Positions 11,190 through 23,124 of a stretch of DNA of 64,000 bases are shown in pieces. Location: contig NC_133536.1 in NCBI RefSeq assembly GCF_048544455.1, positions 30,878,152-30,942,151 on the forward strand, in the 5' to 3' direction. Numbering within the stretch: position 1 is the stretch's first letter; each line of letters starts with the position of its first letter. The DNA is from Silene latifolia. Lineage: Eukaryota > Streptophyta > Magnoliopsida > Caryophyllales > Caryophyllaceae. The notes under the pieces are model-generated. The model ran no database searches. It had not been told where the DNA came from and was given only the letters and a program-made list of their open reading frames with translations. The translations under genes and the position numbers were made by a program.

Positions 11190-11800
11190 AAATGAACATG
11201 AATTTATATAGATGGATCTAGAGCTCGCAAGTCTAACCTAACCTTGACATGATTTGAAAATGTTGCAAATAGAAAACGACTCGACCTGACCTGATGATGA
11301 CTCGTAATTCGACAAAACCCAATTAATGCTGAGATGAACTCGAATCCGATTCAACTCGAGATGACCTGAACCCGATACATGTCACCCGACACAACACCGA
11401 CCCGACCTTGAATTGACACAAGCCAACCTGAAAGCTAACTCGATCCGAAAGATAACCCGACATTACTCGAAATATAACCCCAATATAAAACGAAAAGTCA
11501 AGGCGACAAATATCAAAATAAATCGACATTATGAACGAAGTATTTAAATTAACCAACTTTATAATGTCACTAAATAATGACCATGACTCAACATGAACTA
11601 GTAAAATAATTGGAAAAAAATCGACCCGATAATGAGTTGATGAGCCAACCAAGCGAAACCGCGACCAAGACCCGACAAATCTATCTAAATAGCTTGAGCC
11701 CGACCTGACTACCCCGGATCGTAAGCAACCCAAACATAGTCATGACCGACATGATCCGAACCCGATATAATCCGACCCGATTGCCAACTTTAGATGGATC
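11190..11800. repeat. Degenerate GACCCGA-type minisatellite-like sequence
   Basis: The stretch is peppered with variants of a 6-8-base word (ACCCGA, ACCTGA, ACTCGA, CCCGAT) at irregular spacing. Similar sequence recurs at about 27360-27610. The ORF running through it on the minus strand (11323-11733) is a by-product of the simple composition and is not a gene. Confidence 0.5.
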
Positions 11801-11884
11801 CATGCTAGAACACAAAGAAACAACAACAGTCTTCGAAGACTATAATTAAACCCAACCCAACCTAAACCAACCCATAAAGAATTA

Positions 11885-11961
11885 AAGCCCAACAAAACAA
11901 AACAATGTGCAGAATATAAACCCTAGAAAAAACCACATTCGACACATAAATTAGGGTTTTT
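11885..11961 (+). promoter_or_regulatory. RPL11 core promoter: site II, TATA and telo boxes
   Basis: Within 130 bp before the start codon lie AGCCCA (11886-11891, reverse complement of the TGGGCY site II element), TATAAA (11915-11920) overlapping the telo-box AAACCCTA (11918-11925), and a reverse telo-box TTAGGGTTTT (11951-11960). Site II plus telo-box is the usual promoter signature of plant ribosomal protein genes, tying them to growth and cell division. The pyrimidine-rich stretch at 11960-11998 fits a ribosomal protein leader. Confidence 0.65.
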
Positions 11962-12012
11962 ATTACTTCCACACTCTCCTTTCTCCTCGCCGCTGCTTGT
12001 AAACTCTCAGAA

Positions 12013-14373
<2,361 letters not shown>

Positions 14374-15191
14374 GCTTAATGTTTTTCGTGTGATCTCTTT
14401 GATTTCAGTATCATAGCGTTTTGTCCTCAGAAGGCTGTTAAACTGCTTATAGCTAAGAACTTGTTTTTTGACGGTTTTGTAGTCTATTTCACTTCATCCT
14501 GGATTAATGGTTCTACAACTTAATTCTTGTCTTAGAATGGTGTTCTTGCGCCTTGCTATCCAGTTACGAAGGATATCTTAAAGTCATCAGTTTATTTTAC
14601 CTCCACATTTAAACCAGTAAGCAGGTAGTACCAGCAGTAGGCACTAGTAATCGTAACGCAATCAAGGTCATTTTGGTCTCTATTCATTTATAACTGTGCT
14701 ATCATAAAATCCAAACTGATGTCTGCGTTATTATTTAACTGCTCGTTACATTAGTATGCAATTACGATCAACGTCCCAAAAATTTGCTGAATCGGTGCTT
14801 AGATTTATCCTCCAATTAAAATTCCTAATGATTCAATCAATTTATATCATCAATGGTGGGTGAAATATCAAATTAATCTTTGTCAATTGGGAATTTGATG
14901 TCTGAATCAATCAATTTATAATTGAAAGGTGATATAAAACTTGTCAATTTCCGGCATTATATCCATAGTTAGAGGATTCACCATAGTTAGCATCATTAAG
15001 AAAATGTTTCAGCTTGTTATCTAGGAACCTGTTGAAAAATACTGTAATAAAAGGAATATAAGAGGTTGTGGGCACTTGTGGCTAGTATTTGACCCAACAG
15101 AATCGTCACCGTTCCTATATAACATATCGCTAAAATACCCATAGAGACGGATAAGGCTAATTGGAACATAAAAAAGGTTTTCAATGGCCTA
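14374..15191. other. RPL11 3' flank and spacer
   Basis: Starts with the probable RPL11 3' UTR (T-rich, to roughly 14600). After that it is AT-rich sequence with a short repeated word (AATCAATTTATA at about 14834 and 14909) but no gene, TIR or RNA feature that I can support. Confidence 0.4.
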
Positions 15192-15484
15192 GAGGGCACT
15201 AGCAATAGAGGTTTGTCAAAAGGTTTATAAGATGATGTTTCCATTATTTTAGAGGTTTGTCTACAAACCCTCTATTGTTGGACATGTGTGAGAGGGGTTA
15301 CAATATAGTATCCAAGTTTGTGGAGAAAGAATGTGAGAGAAGAAATAGTATAATGGGCCATGTTATGAACCTTTAAGAGGTTTATCTATTGTTGGTATGA
15401 AGTTTGTAAGTAAATGAGTTTGTATATTATCTTATGTAACATAAGAACAAACCGATTGAAGATTCATCTATTGCTAATGCCCTC
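15192..15484. mobile_element. MITE with GAGGGCA-TAGCAATAG termini
   Basis: The left end GAGGGCACTAGCAATAGAGG and the reverse complement of the right end GAGGGCATTAGCAATAGATG match in 17 of 20 positions. The inside is AT-rich, 293 bp in all, without an ORF, and repeats the motif AGAGGTTTGTC-AAA several times. CTA stands on the left (15189-15191) and ACTA on the right, so a 3-bp target duplication (PIF/Harbinger style) is possible but not exact. Superfamily uncertain. Confidence 0.5.
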
Positions 15485-15540
15485 ACTAAATAAAAAGGTT
15501 TCGCGCTTTCAATCTTGTTGGGCTGGGCATGTTTAGATAG

Positions 15541-16466
15541 CCTGCCTGCTAAAGGTCGTCGACAATTTACTAATTATCGTCGACAATTTTAATGAAATTC
15601 CAAAACTACCCCTTCCTCACACTCCCTCTTATATTTTTTCCGTCTCATTTTGTTTTCGTAAAAAAATAATTAATAATTAATAATTACTAATAAACCCCGT
15701 TCGGGGATAGTTCGTTTTATTTTAATTTTTTAATTTATTGAAACTTATTTTAATTAGCGATTATCGATCCACGCACCGAAAACTAATTTAAGACAGAAAT
15801 TAATAATTTTTTTTTTAAAAAAAAAAATTGTTCAAAAAGGGCCTGGATGAAGAAATTTTTCATCCAGGCCAAGGTCCGGACAAAGAAATTTTTCGTCCAG
15901 ACCATGGTCCAGACAAAAATATTTTTCATCCAGACCCAGGTCCAGACGAAAAATATTTTCGTCCGGAAAAAAAAAAAAAAATTAAATTTTTTTTTTAAAA
16001 AAAAAAAAAAAAATCCGGACGAAAATATTTTCCGTCTGGACCTGGGTCTGGACGAAAAATATTTTTGTCTGGACCATGGTCTGGACGAAAGTTTTCTTTG
16101 TCCGGACCTTGGTCTGGACGAAAATGTTTTTCGTCCGGATTTTTTTTTTTTTTTTTTTTTGAAAAAAAAAATCATTTTCTGACTTAGATTAATTTTTGGT
16201 GCGGTAATCGATAATCGCTAAGTTCTCGTTCATGTTGTTAATTACAAATCCCGCTTTTTTTTTTTTTTTTGAAAAACCGTCTTTTTTTTTTGTTTGAAAG
16301 ATTTTAGTGAGACGTTAGTGAGACGGAAATTGACTTGTGTTTTAGTGAGACGGAAATTGCATTTTAGTGAGACGGAAATAGAGTTATATTATGGAGGGCA
16401 AACTTGGAAATTTACACTAATTGTCGACGATAATTAGTAAATTGTCGACGACGTATAGCAGGACCC
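15541..16466. mobile_element. 926-bp foldback element with 8-bp target duplication
   Basis: The ends are inverted repeats: left CCTGCTAAAGGTCGTCGACA then ATTTACTAATTATCGTCGAC, right (reverse complement) CCTGCTATACGTCGTCGACA then the same. TTAGATAG flanks both sides (15533-15540 and 16467-16474), an 8-bp target duplication. Inside, 15755-16222 is a second large inverted repeat: arms beginning TTAGCGATTATCGAT close on an A/T centre at about 15990. Each arm contains four 33-bp units (see the array entry). The two stretches between outer and inner arms are not mirrored. No real coding potential; the ORFs on both strands (111 and 130 aa, rich in K, F and D) only reflect the repeat. hAT- or Mutator-type mobilisation is plausible from the target size. 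Confidence 0.8.
15841..16140. repeat. Mirrored array of eight 33-bp palindromic units
   Basis: Left arm 15841-15967: four 29-bp near-palindromes (type GTCCAGACGAAAA / TTTTCGTCCAGAC) separated by the 4-bp spacers CAAG, CATG and CCAG. Right arm 16013-16140: four more units with spacers CTGG, CATG and CTTG, the exact reverse complements in mirrored order. The centre is an A- and T-run of about 45 bp. Every unit is thus a small hairpin inside a large hairpin. Nothing comparable occurs elsewhere in the window. Confidence 0.85.
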
Positions 16467-17781
16467 TTAGATAGACAATACATGGGCCAAAAACTGCTGA
16501 GAGTCGCACTTAAATAACTATAAATCAAATTTAGGAACACATTAAATGTGAATAAAAGAAAAACCATAAAAATAAAATTATGTTAGGTGATAACTCAGAA
16601 AATTATTTTATAAGTCCTCATAACTCATACGTCTTGGGGTTGATAACGAACCGAGCCGAGCTCGAGCTTGGCCTTGTGCGGCTTGTGTTCATGAAACAAA
16701 ACTCGAGCCCGAGCTTGACAAAATAGAGTTCATTGCCCTGCTCGCGAGCTGTAAGCCGAGTTCAAGCTCAATCGGAGCCTAAATATAATTGGTAAGCTAT
16801 TGTTTTTTTTCTTTCGATAGTTTCAGAAATATGATTCCGAGGTTATAATGGGTAAATTAATGAAATCATATGATAATTGTACAATAAAAAAAAGTAGGAT
16901 ATTTTTTTTATAAAACCCACTTACGAGCTTTTTGAGCCAAGATAACGTTAGGTCGGCTTGACTAGTTAAGTTATGAAGCCGAGACCGAGCTCGAGCTCGA
17001 GCTCGAGCTCGAGCTGCTCACGAGCTTTCACGTCTTAAAATCACCCCGACTCATAACAATCATTTGAGACATCTTATGCTTCTATTTTTATATATTAAGA
17101 TCATTAAAAAAAAAAAACATTTTTCTTACTTTTCCAACGCGTTGTTCATCAAGATTTGCTGCCCAAAAAATTATACGCAGTACAATATATAGACATGTAG
17201 TCATTATCGTAACAACATGAGAAATAGTCAATTTCTGTTAATAATTAGCGAGAAAAAGTCTTGGCAAAGAATGAGTTTAATGTCCTATCGATTAATGAAA
17301 GAAACAGGTTTATAGAGAAAACATTGATTAAATAACATTACATTATTATTAGTAGAATGTTAGTGTTTGATTTATTCTAATTAGTAGCTATTGTGTGCGA
17401 TCGTCGTATGCTACGATAGATAAAAAGTGATCACTTTATAATAAATAATTGACCATTTTATGTTAAAAAATAATCACCTTTAGAAAACATTTTATAATAA
17501 TATCAGCGATCACTCTTTAACATAAAACGATCACTTTTTATCACAAAATAATCGTGATCGCACCATACGATTGTTTTATGAGTAGTTTAATTTGTGTATT
17601 CTAATACTATACTGCCAAAATAGCTAAGATGCTTGATCTCTGACGATATACAGTTGTTTTCGTTTTCCCACAAATTACATCATTTGGATAAGCCAATCAC
17701 CCATGCTTAATATAATTATTTACTCTAATGTCATAATGTGAACTTAATGAAATTCCCAGTGACAACTCATACGAGTATTTA
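16467..17781. other. Spacer with GAGCTC-type repeats and a loose inverted repeat
   Basis: 16640-17040 is scattered with GAGCTCGAGC variants, ending in a clean (GAGCTC)n run at about 16987-17015; this is simple repetitive sequence, not a gene. 17390-17590 has partly inverted ATCACTTTTTATC words and GCGATCGTCGTATG / ATCGTGATCGCACC at its two ends, possibly an old MITE. No coding region. Confidence 0.45.
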
Positions 17782-17990
17782 CTTACAGCAAGTCTACCTT
17801 CAAACGGATATATTCGTCACAAAATTATGACGGGTTAAATATTACCACATGGGTAGATAAGACAGAAAAAAATGCTTTATTTCATAGGCACTTTGCTTTT
17901 TGTCTTATCTCCCATGTGGATAGTATTTAACCCGTCACAAGCTTGCGACGGATATGTCCGTTACAAATGAGAATTTGTGATTTACTTATC
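17782..17990. mobile_element. Hairpin MITE
   Basis: The arms are inverted over about 80 bp: left contains AACGGATATATTCGTCAC and GACGGGTTAAATATTACCAC, right contains the reverse complements (ATAGTATTTAACCCGTC, GACGGATATGTCCGTT). About 40 bp of loop lies around 17880. It can fold almost completely, has no ORF and is about 210 bp. Superfamily unknown. Confidence 0.6.
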
Positions 17991-18038
17991 GGTTACTAAT
18001 TATCGTCGAATTAGACCAATTACGTATTTACTTTTCAT

Positions 18039-18087
18039 GCTTTGGCATGGAATTTCGTAATTTTAAAAAATGATTCCATGCCAAAGC
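18039..18087. repeat. Short perfect inverted repeat
   Basis: GCTTTGGCATGGAAT at 18039-18053 is matched by its exact reverse complement ATTCCATGCCAAAGC at 18073-18087, with a 19-bp AT-rich loop. It has no neighbouring gene to terminate, so it is probably a remnant of a hairpin MITE. Confidence 0.6.
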
Positions 18088-18090
18088 TTT

Positions 18091-18751
18091 TGATGCGATT
18101 TTGTTCCAAATCTAATCTTTCAAGTAATTTCAGTCCATCATGTTGTTTTAGTTATGTGATCATTGGTATAAATGATTCAACATACACCGTTTTTAAAATA
18201 GATGTTTAAAATTTTATAATAAAACTCATAATCATCTTTAAACAAAACTTAAAAACTTTATTATAAAACTGATAAATTGCACAACAAGATGTATAATATT
18301 GGATGTATAATCTATGAACTGACATTAAATAATTCCCTCAAGATCTACGATTTTTAGATTCAGACATTTACAATTGAACCTTTTTTCCCTTAATTTTGTT
18401 CTTTATATTTTCATTATATAATATTGTTTGATGTTCTCCTTATAAATTAAATTCATCTTCCAAAAAAAGTTGAAACAAGTTTTGGAAACTCATTCATTAG
18501 TAATGTAATTTGTAGATGACAAAAGAAAGAGAATGATTTCACTTGATCCGTTCACGACGAACGCAACAACACTTTCTTTGAAAATTCCTTGAAAAAGACA
18601 AGATTATTAATACAAAAATCCTCATCATAAAAATAAAATAAAAGCAGGCTGAGAGGTTGTCTAGTTCTCAATATACGTCAGTTGGACTAACATATTATAT
18701 GTTTGAGAAAGACAAATATATACAGTATATAACAAATCAATACTATATATA
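18091..18751. other. AT-rich spacer, nothing recognised
   Basis: Plain AT-rich sequence between the small hairpin and the Helitron. No ORF, TIR or repeat that I can support. Confidence 0.4.
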
Positions 18752-18831
18752 CTAGTTTTAATCCCGTGCAAAAATTGCACGGGGTTACTTGTTAAACAAT
18801 TGTTATTATTAAATTATGATTGAGAAAATGT

Positions 18832-19001
18832 CTAAACCATCCGGTAATCCGAACCACATTGGGCCGACTAATCCGGATTTCGGGGCGTGTCCAAGGATTA
18901 CGGTATTTAAACCCCTCTCAATCGCAGTTGTGGGGGATCGATCCGCCAGACCTCCCTACCAAGCGCAGCCCCATGTTACCACTGCGCCAACCAACGATTG
19001 G
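18832..19001 (-). mobile_element. tRNA-derived SINE with 17-bp target duplication
   Basis: On the minus strand the A box TGGCGCAGTGG lies near the 5' end (about 18975-18985) and a B-box-like GGATCGATCCCC follows at about 18936-18947, the spacing of a tRNA-derived promoter. The whole 170-bp unit is bounded by an exact 17-bp direct repeat TATGATTGAGAAAATGT (18815-18831 and 19002-19018), the mark of LINE-assisted insertion. GC content is clearly higher than the surrounding Helitron. It resembles plant Au-type SINEs in its A box; the exact family is not determined. The short frames through it are not genes. Confidence 0.85.
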
Positions 19002-19116
19002 TATGATTGAGAAAATGTAGAAATATTGAAATTCAAATATACAAAATTATAAGTAAGAATATCAATCGACAATATTGAATATAGTAAAGACAATAACATT
19101 AATACAGTCGTTATTA

Positions 19117-19240
19117 CATGAGACGATTTACACGGTGAGACGGTTTCATTGTAAATAAAACCAACTTACTTATTAGTATTTGATAAATAATTTATTTGTA
19201 GAAACGAACCGTCTCACGGGTGATCCGTCTTACTCGTGTC
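19117..19240. repeat. Imperfect inverted repeat inside the Helitron
   Basis: GAGACGATTTACACGGTGAG with GACGGTTTC on the left is mirrored on the right by GAAACGAACCGTC and CACGGGTGATCCGTCT. The loop is about 60 bp of AT-rich sequence. It could be a small hairpin MITE carried by, or inserted in, the Helitron. Confidence 0.5.
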
Positions 19241-20523
19241 AATCCAAATAGGCTCAATAACAAACTGTTGGCTCAAAATCTAAATATGATTAAAATAGGC
19301 TTAAAAAACCTCAACTAACCCATTAAAATCCCAGTACATATCGCCAAAGACCTCATCTTCACCTAATAGTAATGCTGACCTAACATACTTCCAAAAACAT
19401 ACTTCACACGCCTCTTTCTCCCTCGCTCTCTCTCATCAAACACGCCCTCATCAGTCGCCGTCATTATATCACTCTCTGAAACTCACTCTCTCATTTCCGT
19501 CTCAACTTTTATCTCTCGTAAATCTCATGGATTCATAGTCCCTATATTTTCTCTTTATAATCCACATTCTTTAAACAATATATCATCTCCTTACTCGATA
19601 ATGTTTACCCAATTGTCAATCTCTCTCATTATCAACTATGTTTGTTTCATTTTTTGTTCATGTTTTTATTATTTTTCTATTCAATTTCTCATAGATCTGA
19701 TGGTTATTTTTTTAAAAGTTGATTTTTTATTTTTTATAAAATTATTAATGAATATCATAGATCTAATGACTATTGTTTTTTAAATAAAATTACTCAATAT
19801 AAGTAAGTACTTGTTTTTAAATAATATTCTTTTTACTATATTTCGTTGCCTCTATTACGTTTAAATTATTTTTTTCAATTATTTAAAACTTAATTTCGTT
19901 AATTTTTAAAAAATCCCTTATTTTGAATGTAATCTTCCTTTTTTTTGACAAAACAATAGAATATTTCTAAGAACGAAAATCAAAGCTATTAAATTTAAAT
20001 GACTTAGATATTTTTTGAAGAATATTTATCAATTAAATTCCTAAATCTTATTTTTATATAAGTTTTTTATGATTTAATGGCATGTTTTTCCTATATTGTG
20101 TTAAAGGATTTTTAAAGAGAATTTTTCGAAATAAATTGTAAAATTTAGCTTTCGGATTTTTTGGAAGATTTTAAAACAATTTTTTCAAAAAAATAAGTAA
20201 TTTTTAGATGTTAAATATTTGTAATCACTTTCTTGAGATCATTTAAAAGAATTAGATATATTAATTCAAATTAGATTAGCTTAGATTATACGGAGTATTA
20301 ATACATTGATTTTATTATAAAAAAAACGTGCAAAATAAACTCAAAATCGTTTTCTTCGGAGTAATTTTTCAGATTTGAATTGGGCGGGGGAGGAGAGGAG
20401 ATGAGAGGAGAGAGGGTAATTAAATGGTGTATAGAACGTGGTGGGTCCTATACATTACCAAATTTCTAAAAAATTTCAGCCAATGGGAAGCTTTGAAAAA
20501 ACCTAACTTTTATACTAGGTAGA

Positions 20524-21480
20524 TATAATCCAAAAATTAAGGGATTTCGATTTAATTAAACAAATCTATGCAAATTAATTATACTATATACATAGTTTTT
20601 AATCGATAGCGGTATGTGATAGAACTGACTAAAAGACTTTAATATAAATATTATATAATTTTGGTTGAAGGATAAATTTAGAGAACACCAATATAATAAT
20701 TTTCTTTAAAATAAATATGTCACTCGATACGGATTAATATAAAGATGTTAATTATTTGACATAAACAAATATAATACAAGTATGTTATATTTTGAAAACT
20801 ATTAATAAGGTAAATAAAGCAAGCTAGATTTCTAAAAAATATAATATTCCATTATTCCATAATTGATTTAATGCATAGGGTTTTTCTAACCAAGGTCAGT
20901 TAGGCATGGGATAAGAAACTAAAATATGAAAGAATTAAATGCTATTTTTATGGAAAATTGCAATATTTCATCACTTTTACTTCTCTTTATAAGAAAGTCA
21001 TTTAATTCTTCACTATTTTGGTTTCTTATCCTATGCCTAGCGGTCATAGGTTAAAAAATTGTATGCTTAAATAGTAAAAGTAATTCTGTTAGTAGTGAAA
21101 AGAATTGTACAAACATTAGATATAATATTATGATAGTTATCAGTCATTTGAATGGTCAAAGTAACAATATTAGCAGCGAACGGGAGTAGTGAAAGTAATA
21201 TAAGTAACAACGGGAGTAGTGAAATTATCAATATTAATGTTGTAGTAGTGAAAGTAACAATAATTATGGCGGGAGTAGTGAAGGCAACAGTAGTAATAGC
21301 GAATGTAATAAAACTATAAAAGTAACAATACTAACAACAAAAGAAAGTATATATGATCAACAATTAGCTAACCATTCGATTTAAGTAAAATATTAATAGC
21401 AGGAGTGGTTAATTTGTCTCATAATTTATTTCATCGTAATTTTAAGATATGTCATACAAAATATATTAATGATAAATTTA
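20524..21480. other. Spacer with a hairpin MITE and degenerate short repeats
   Basis: 20885-21056 forms an inverted repeat: left CAGTTAGGCATGGGATAAG, right (reverse complement) contains GCTAGGCATAGGATAAG, continuing through about 60 bp on each side with a short loop; it is a probable hairpin MITE. 21170-21310 holds repeated GGGAGTAGTGAAAGTAACAA-like words at irregular spacing. Otherwise AT-rich with no gene. Confidence 0.5.
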
Positions 21481-22277
21481 CGAAGTTTATTTTCGCAGTA
21501 CATATTTTACTCATCTCAGTACATTTTGCACCAAACTTTCCACTTCTCTACCCTTGACTAAAAAATATCAACTTAATTCTCTCTACCTTCTCTCTATTGT
21601 TACATCCTTGAATTTTCTCAACCTTCGTCAAATTATTCACTAATCCATTACTAATAATCAAATTGGTACATTGACTCTTAGTTATACTTTTGAATATTTT
21701 TAATTAGGGTTTATATTCAAATTAATTATTGTTAATTGGTGTGGAATGCTGGGAATATTGGTGTAGTCGGATGTCGACGGCGATAAAGACTACCGGCGGT
21801 CGCCGGATTTTGTTCAACGCAAACATACGTACTACATTTAAAAATAAAAATAAAATCAAAATGGTAAAGAAACAATGCAGTACCTACAGGACCGCAAGCA
21901 TATAGCGCATTATTGCATATGTAAGTAGTACAGCGTGATACATAATTAAATTAAACAAATTACAAAAATCCGTTCGATTTGGCATAAGTAGTACATATGT
22001 ATGTCGTATTACTCGTATATAGTAAATTAGTAATGTATACACAGTGCTGCAACGACGGCGATCTAGTCGGTAAGCAAATCCCTTTACCCAACGTCGACAA
22101 CAACCATTTGAATACTGGGTTTGTAAAATTAGGAAGGAATGAAGGTTTGAAATTAGATGGAGGTTTGAAATTAGAGAGAAAACATTAGAGAGGGAAAATG
22201 AAAGGAGAAATGAAAGGGGTATAATTGTCAACGTTGTACTGAGATGAGTAAAATGTGTACTGCGAAAATCAGGACCC
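21481..22277 (+). mobile_element. TIR element family, copy 1 (797 bp)
   Basis: Inverted ends: left CGAAGTTTATTTTCGCAGTA, right (reverse complement) GGGTCCTGATTTTCGCAGTA, then both continue CA-ATTTTACTCATCTCAGTAC, a match of about 34 bases inside the first eight. TAAATTTA is duplicated exactly on both sides (21473-21480, 22278-22285). The inside has GC-richer gene-like patches (GACGGCGATAAAGACTACCGG near 21777) in AT-rich context, but no long ORF. Copies 2 and 3 are at 37744-38615 and 47235-48069. The 8-bp target suggests hAT, and Mutator is possible. Confidence 0.75.
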
Positions 22278-23124
22278 TAAATTTATGAGTTATGCAACTT
22301 TAAAAGTTTGATTTAATTGAAAATAAATTTTAGTGTTAAATGGGTCAGACACCGATACTATTATTAGAAAAAAGAGTATATCTTATTTCTTAACTAATAA
22401 TGTCTATAATATAAAGTGACTTTTGTTTATGAAGAGATTATTAACCCGTCTTTTTCGTCCATATCTCGTATAGCAATAGGTGTCAATTAAGATCGTTGTA
22501 TGAGTCTTCGTTATAAAACATATTACAATCATTCTATTCATTACATATGACAAACGGGTCAATCACGTCAGATGTGGGTTAGGTCTTTCGCATATGTAAG
22601 AATTATGTAAAAATTAGGTTGAATGGGGTTATTTTGGGTGTCTTGTTATCAAGATAATTGGAGATACTTCCTTTATCTTGGTAATTTATTTTACTTATTC
22701 CATTTTTAGATGTATCAGTCAATTGTTTAACTTTTAAACTTAGGACGGAATGTTTTTAATGCAATTTGATCATCTAAACTAAACATCTACTACTTAAAAC
22801 GAAAAATGAGTTTTGTATTTTCTGATCTAATCCAACACTTGAAAAAGACATTAACGTACAATATCAACCAACCAAAAAAAAATATATAACCAATTATAAA
22901 AATATCATATGATTGTGTAATTGCTTGCACGACCTAAATAAAAAAAAAAACAAGAAAGCTTATGCCAATCTGTTAACATGACCATTACATCTAACTCACT
23001 AATTAAAAACCCAAACAAATTAAACCCATTTCCTACCATTTCCTTAATCTCCCTTCTAATCATTTACTTATATATCTTTCTCTTCTCCATTTTCCTTAAT
23101 CACCCTTCACCTTTTCTAGTAATC
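22278..23124. other. WRKY upstream region
   Basis: AT-rich, with no repeats that I can place. An open frame in phase with the WRKY start runs from an ATG at 22978, but its residues (a run of I, L, F, S and N) look like translated leader, not protein. A TATA-like TTATATAT at about 23067 would give a leader of roughly 30 bases to the chosen start, so it may not be the true one. Confidence 0.4.

Larger units (their letters stand above)
18752..20523 (-). mobile_element. Helitron with both ends, non-autonomous, minus strand
   Basis: On the minus strand it starts TCTACCTAGTATAAAAG (plus 20507-20523) and ends with hairpin CCCGTGCAA...TTGCACGGG followed by ATTAAAACTAG (plus 18752-18781). The plus-strand flanks are A at 18751 and T at 20524, the Helitron A|T target with no duplication. 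Length is 1772 bp. No Rep or helicase remnant is visible, so it would depend on a partner. It carries a SINE (18832-19001) and a small inverted repeat (19117-19240). A GTGGGTCC block at about 20441 mirrors a GTGGGACC block near the end of the other minus-strand Helitron, suggesting a shared family. Confidence 0.8.

Noticed and set aside
11323-11733. 136-residue minus-strand frame
   Set aside because: Lies in degenerate GACCCGA-type repeat, has no motif and no splice or promoter context.
15783-16182. Lys/Phe/Asp-rich ORFs on both strands in the foldback
   Set aside because: They only translate the 33-bp palindromic units and homopolymer runs; the same pattern is open on both strands because the unit is palindromic.
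16987-17015. (GAGCTC)n run as a possible regulatory element
   Set aside because: It is the clean core of a longer degenerate simple repeat and has no gene near it.
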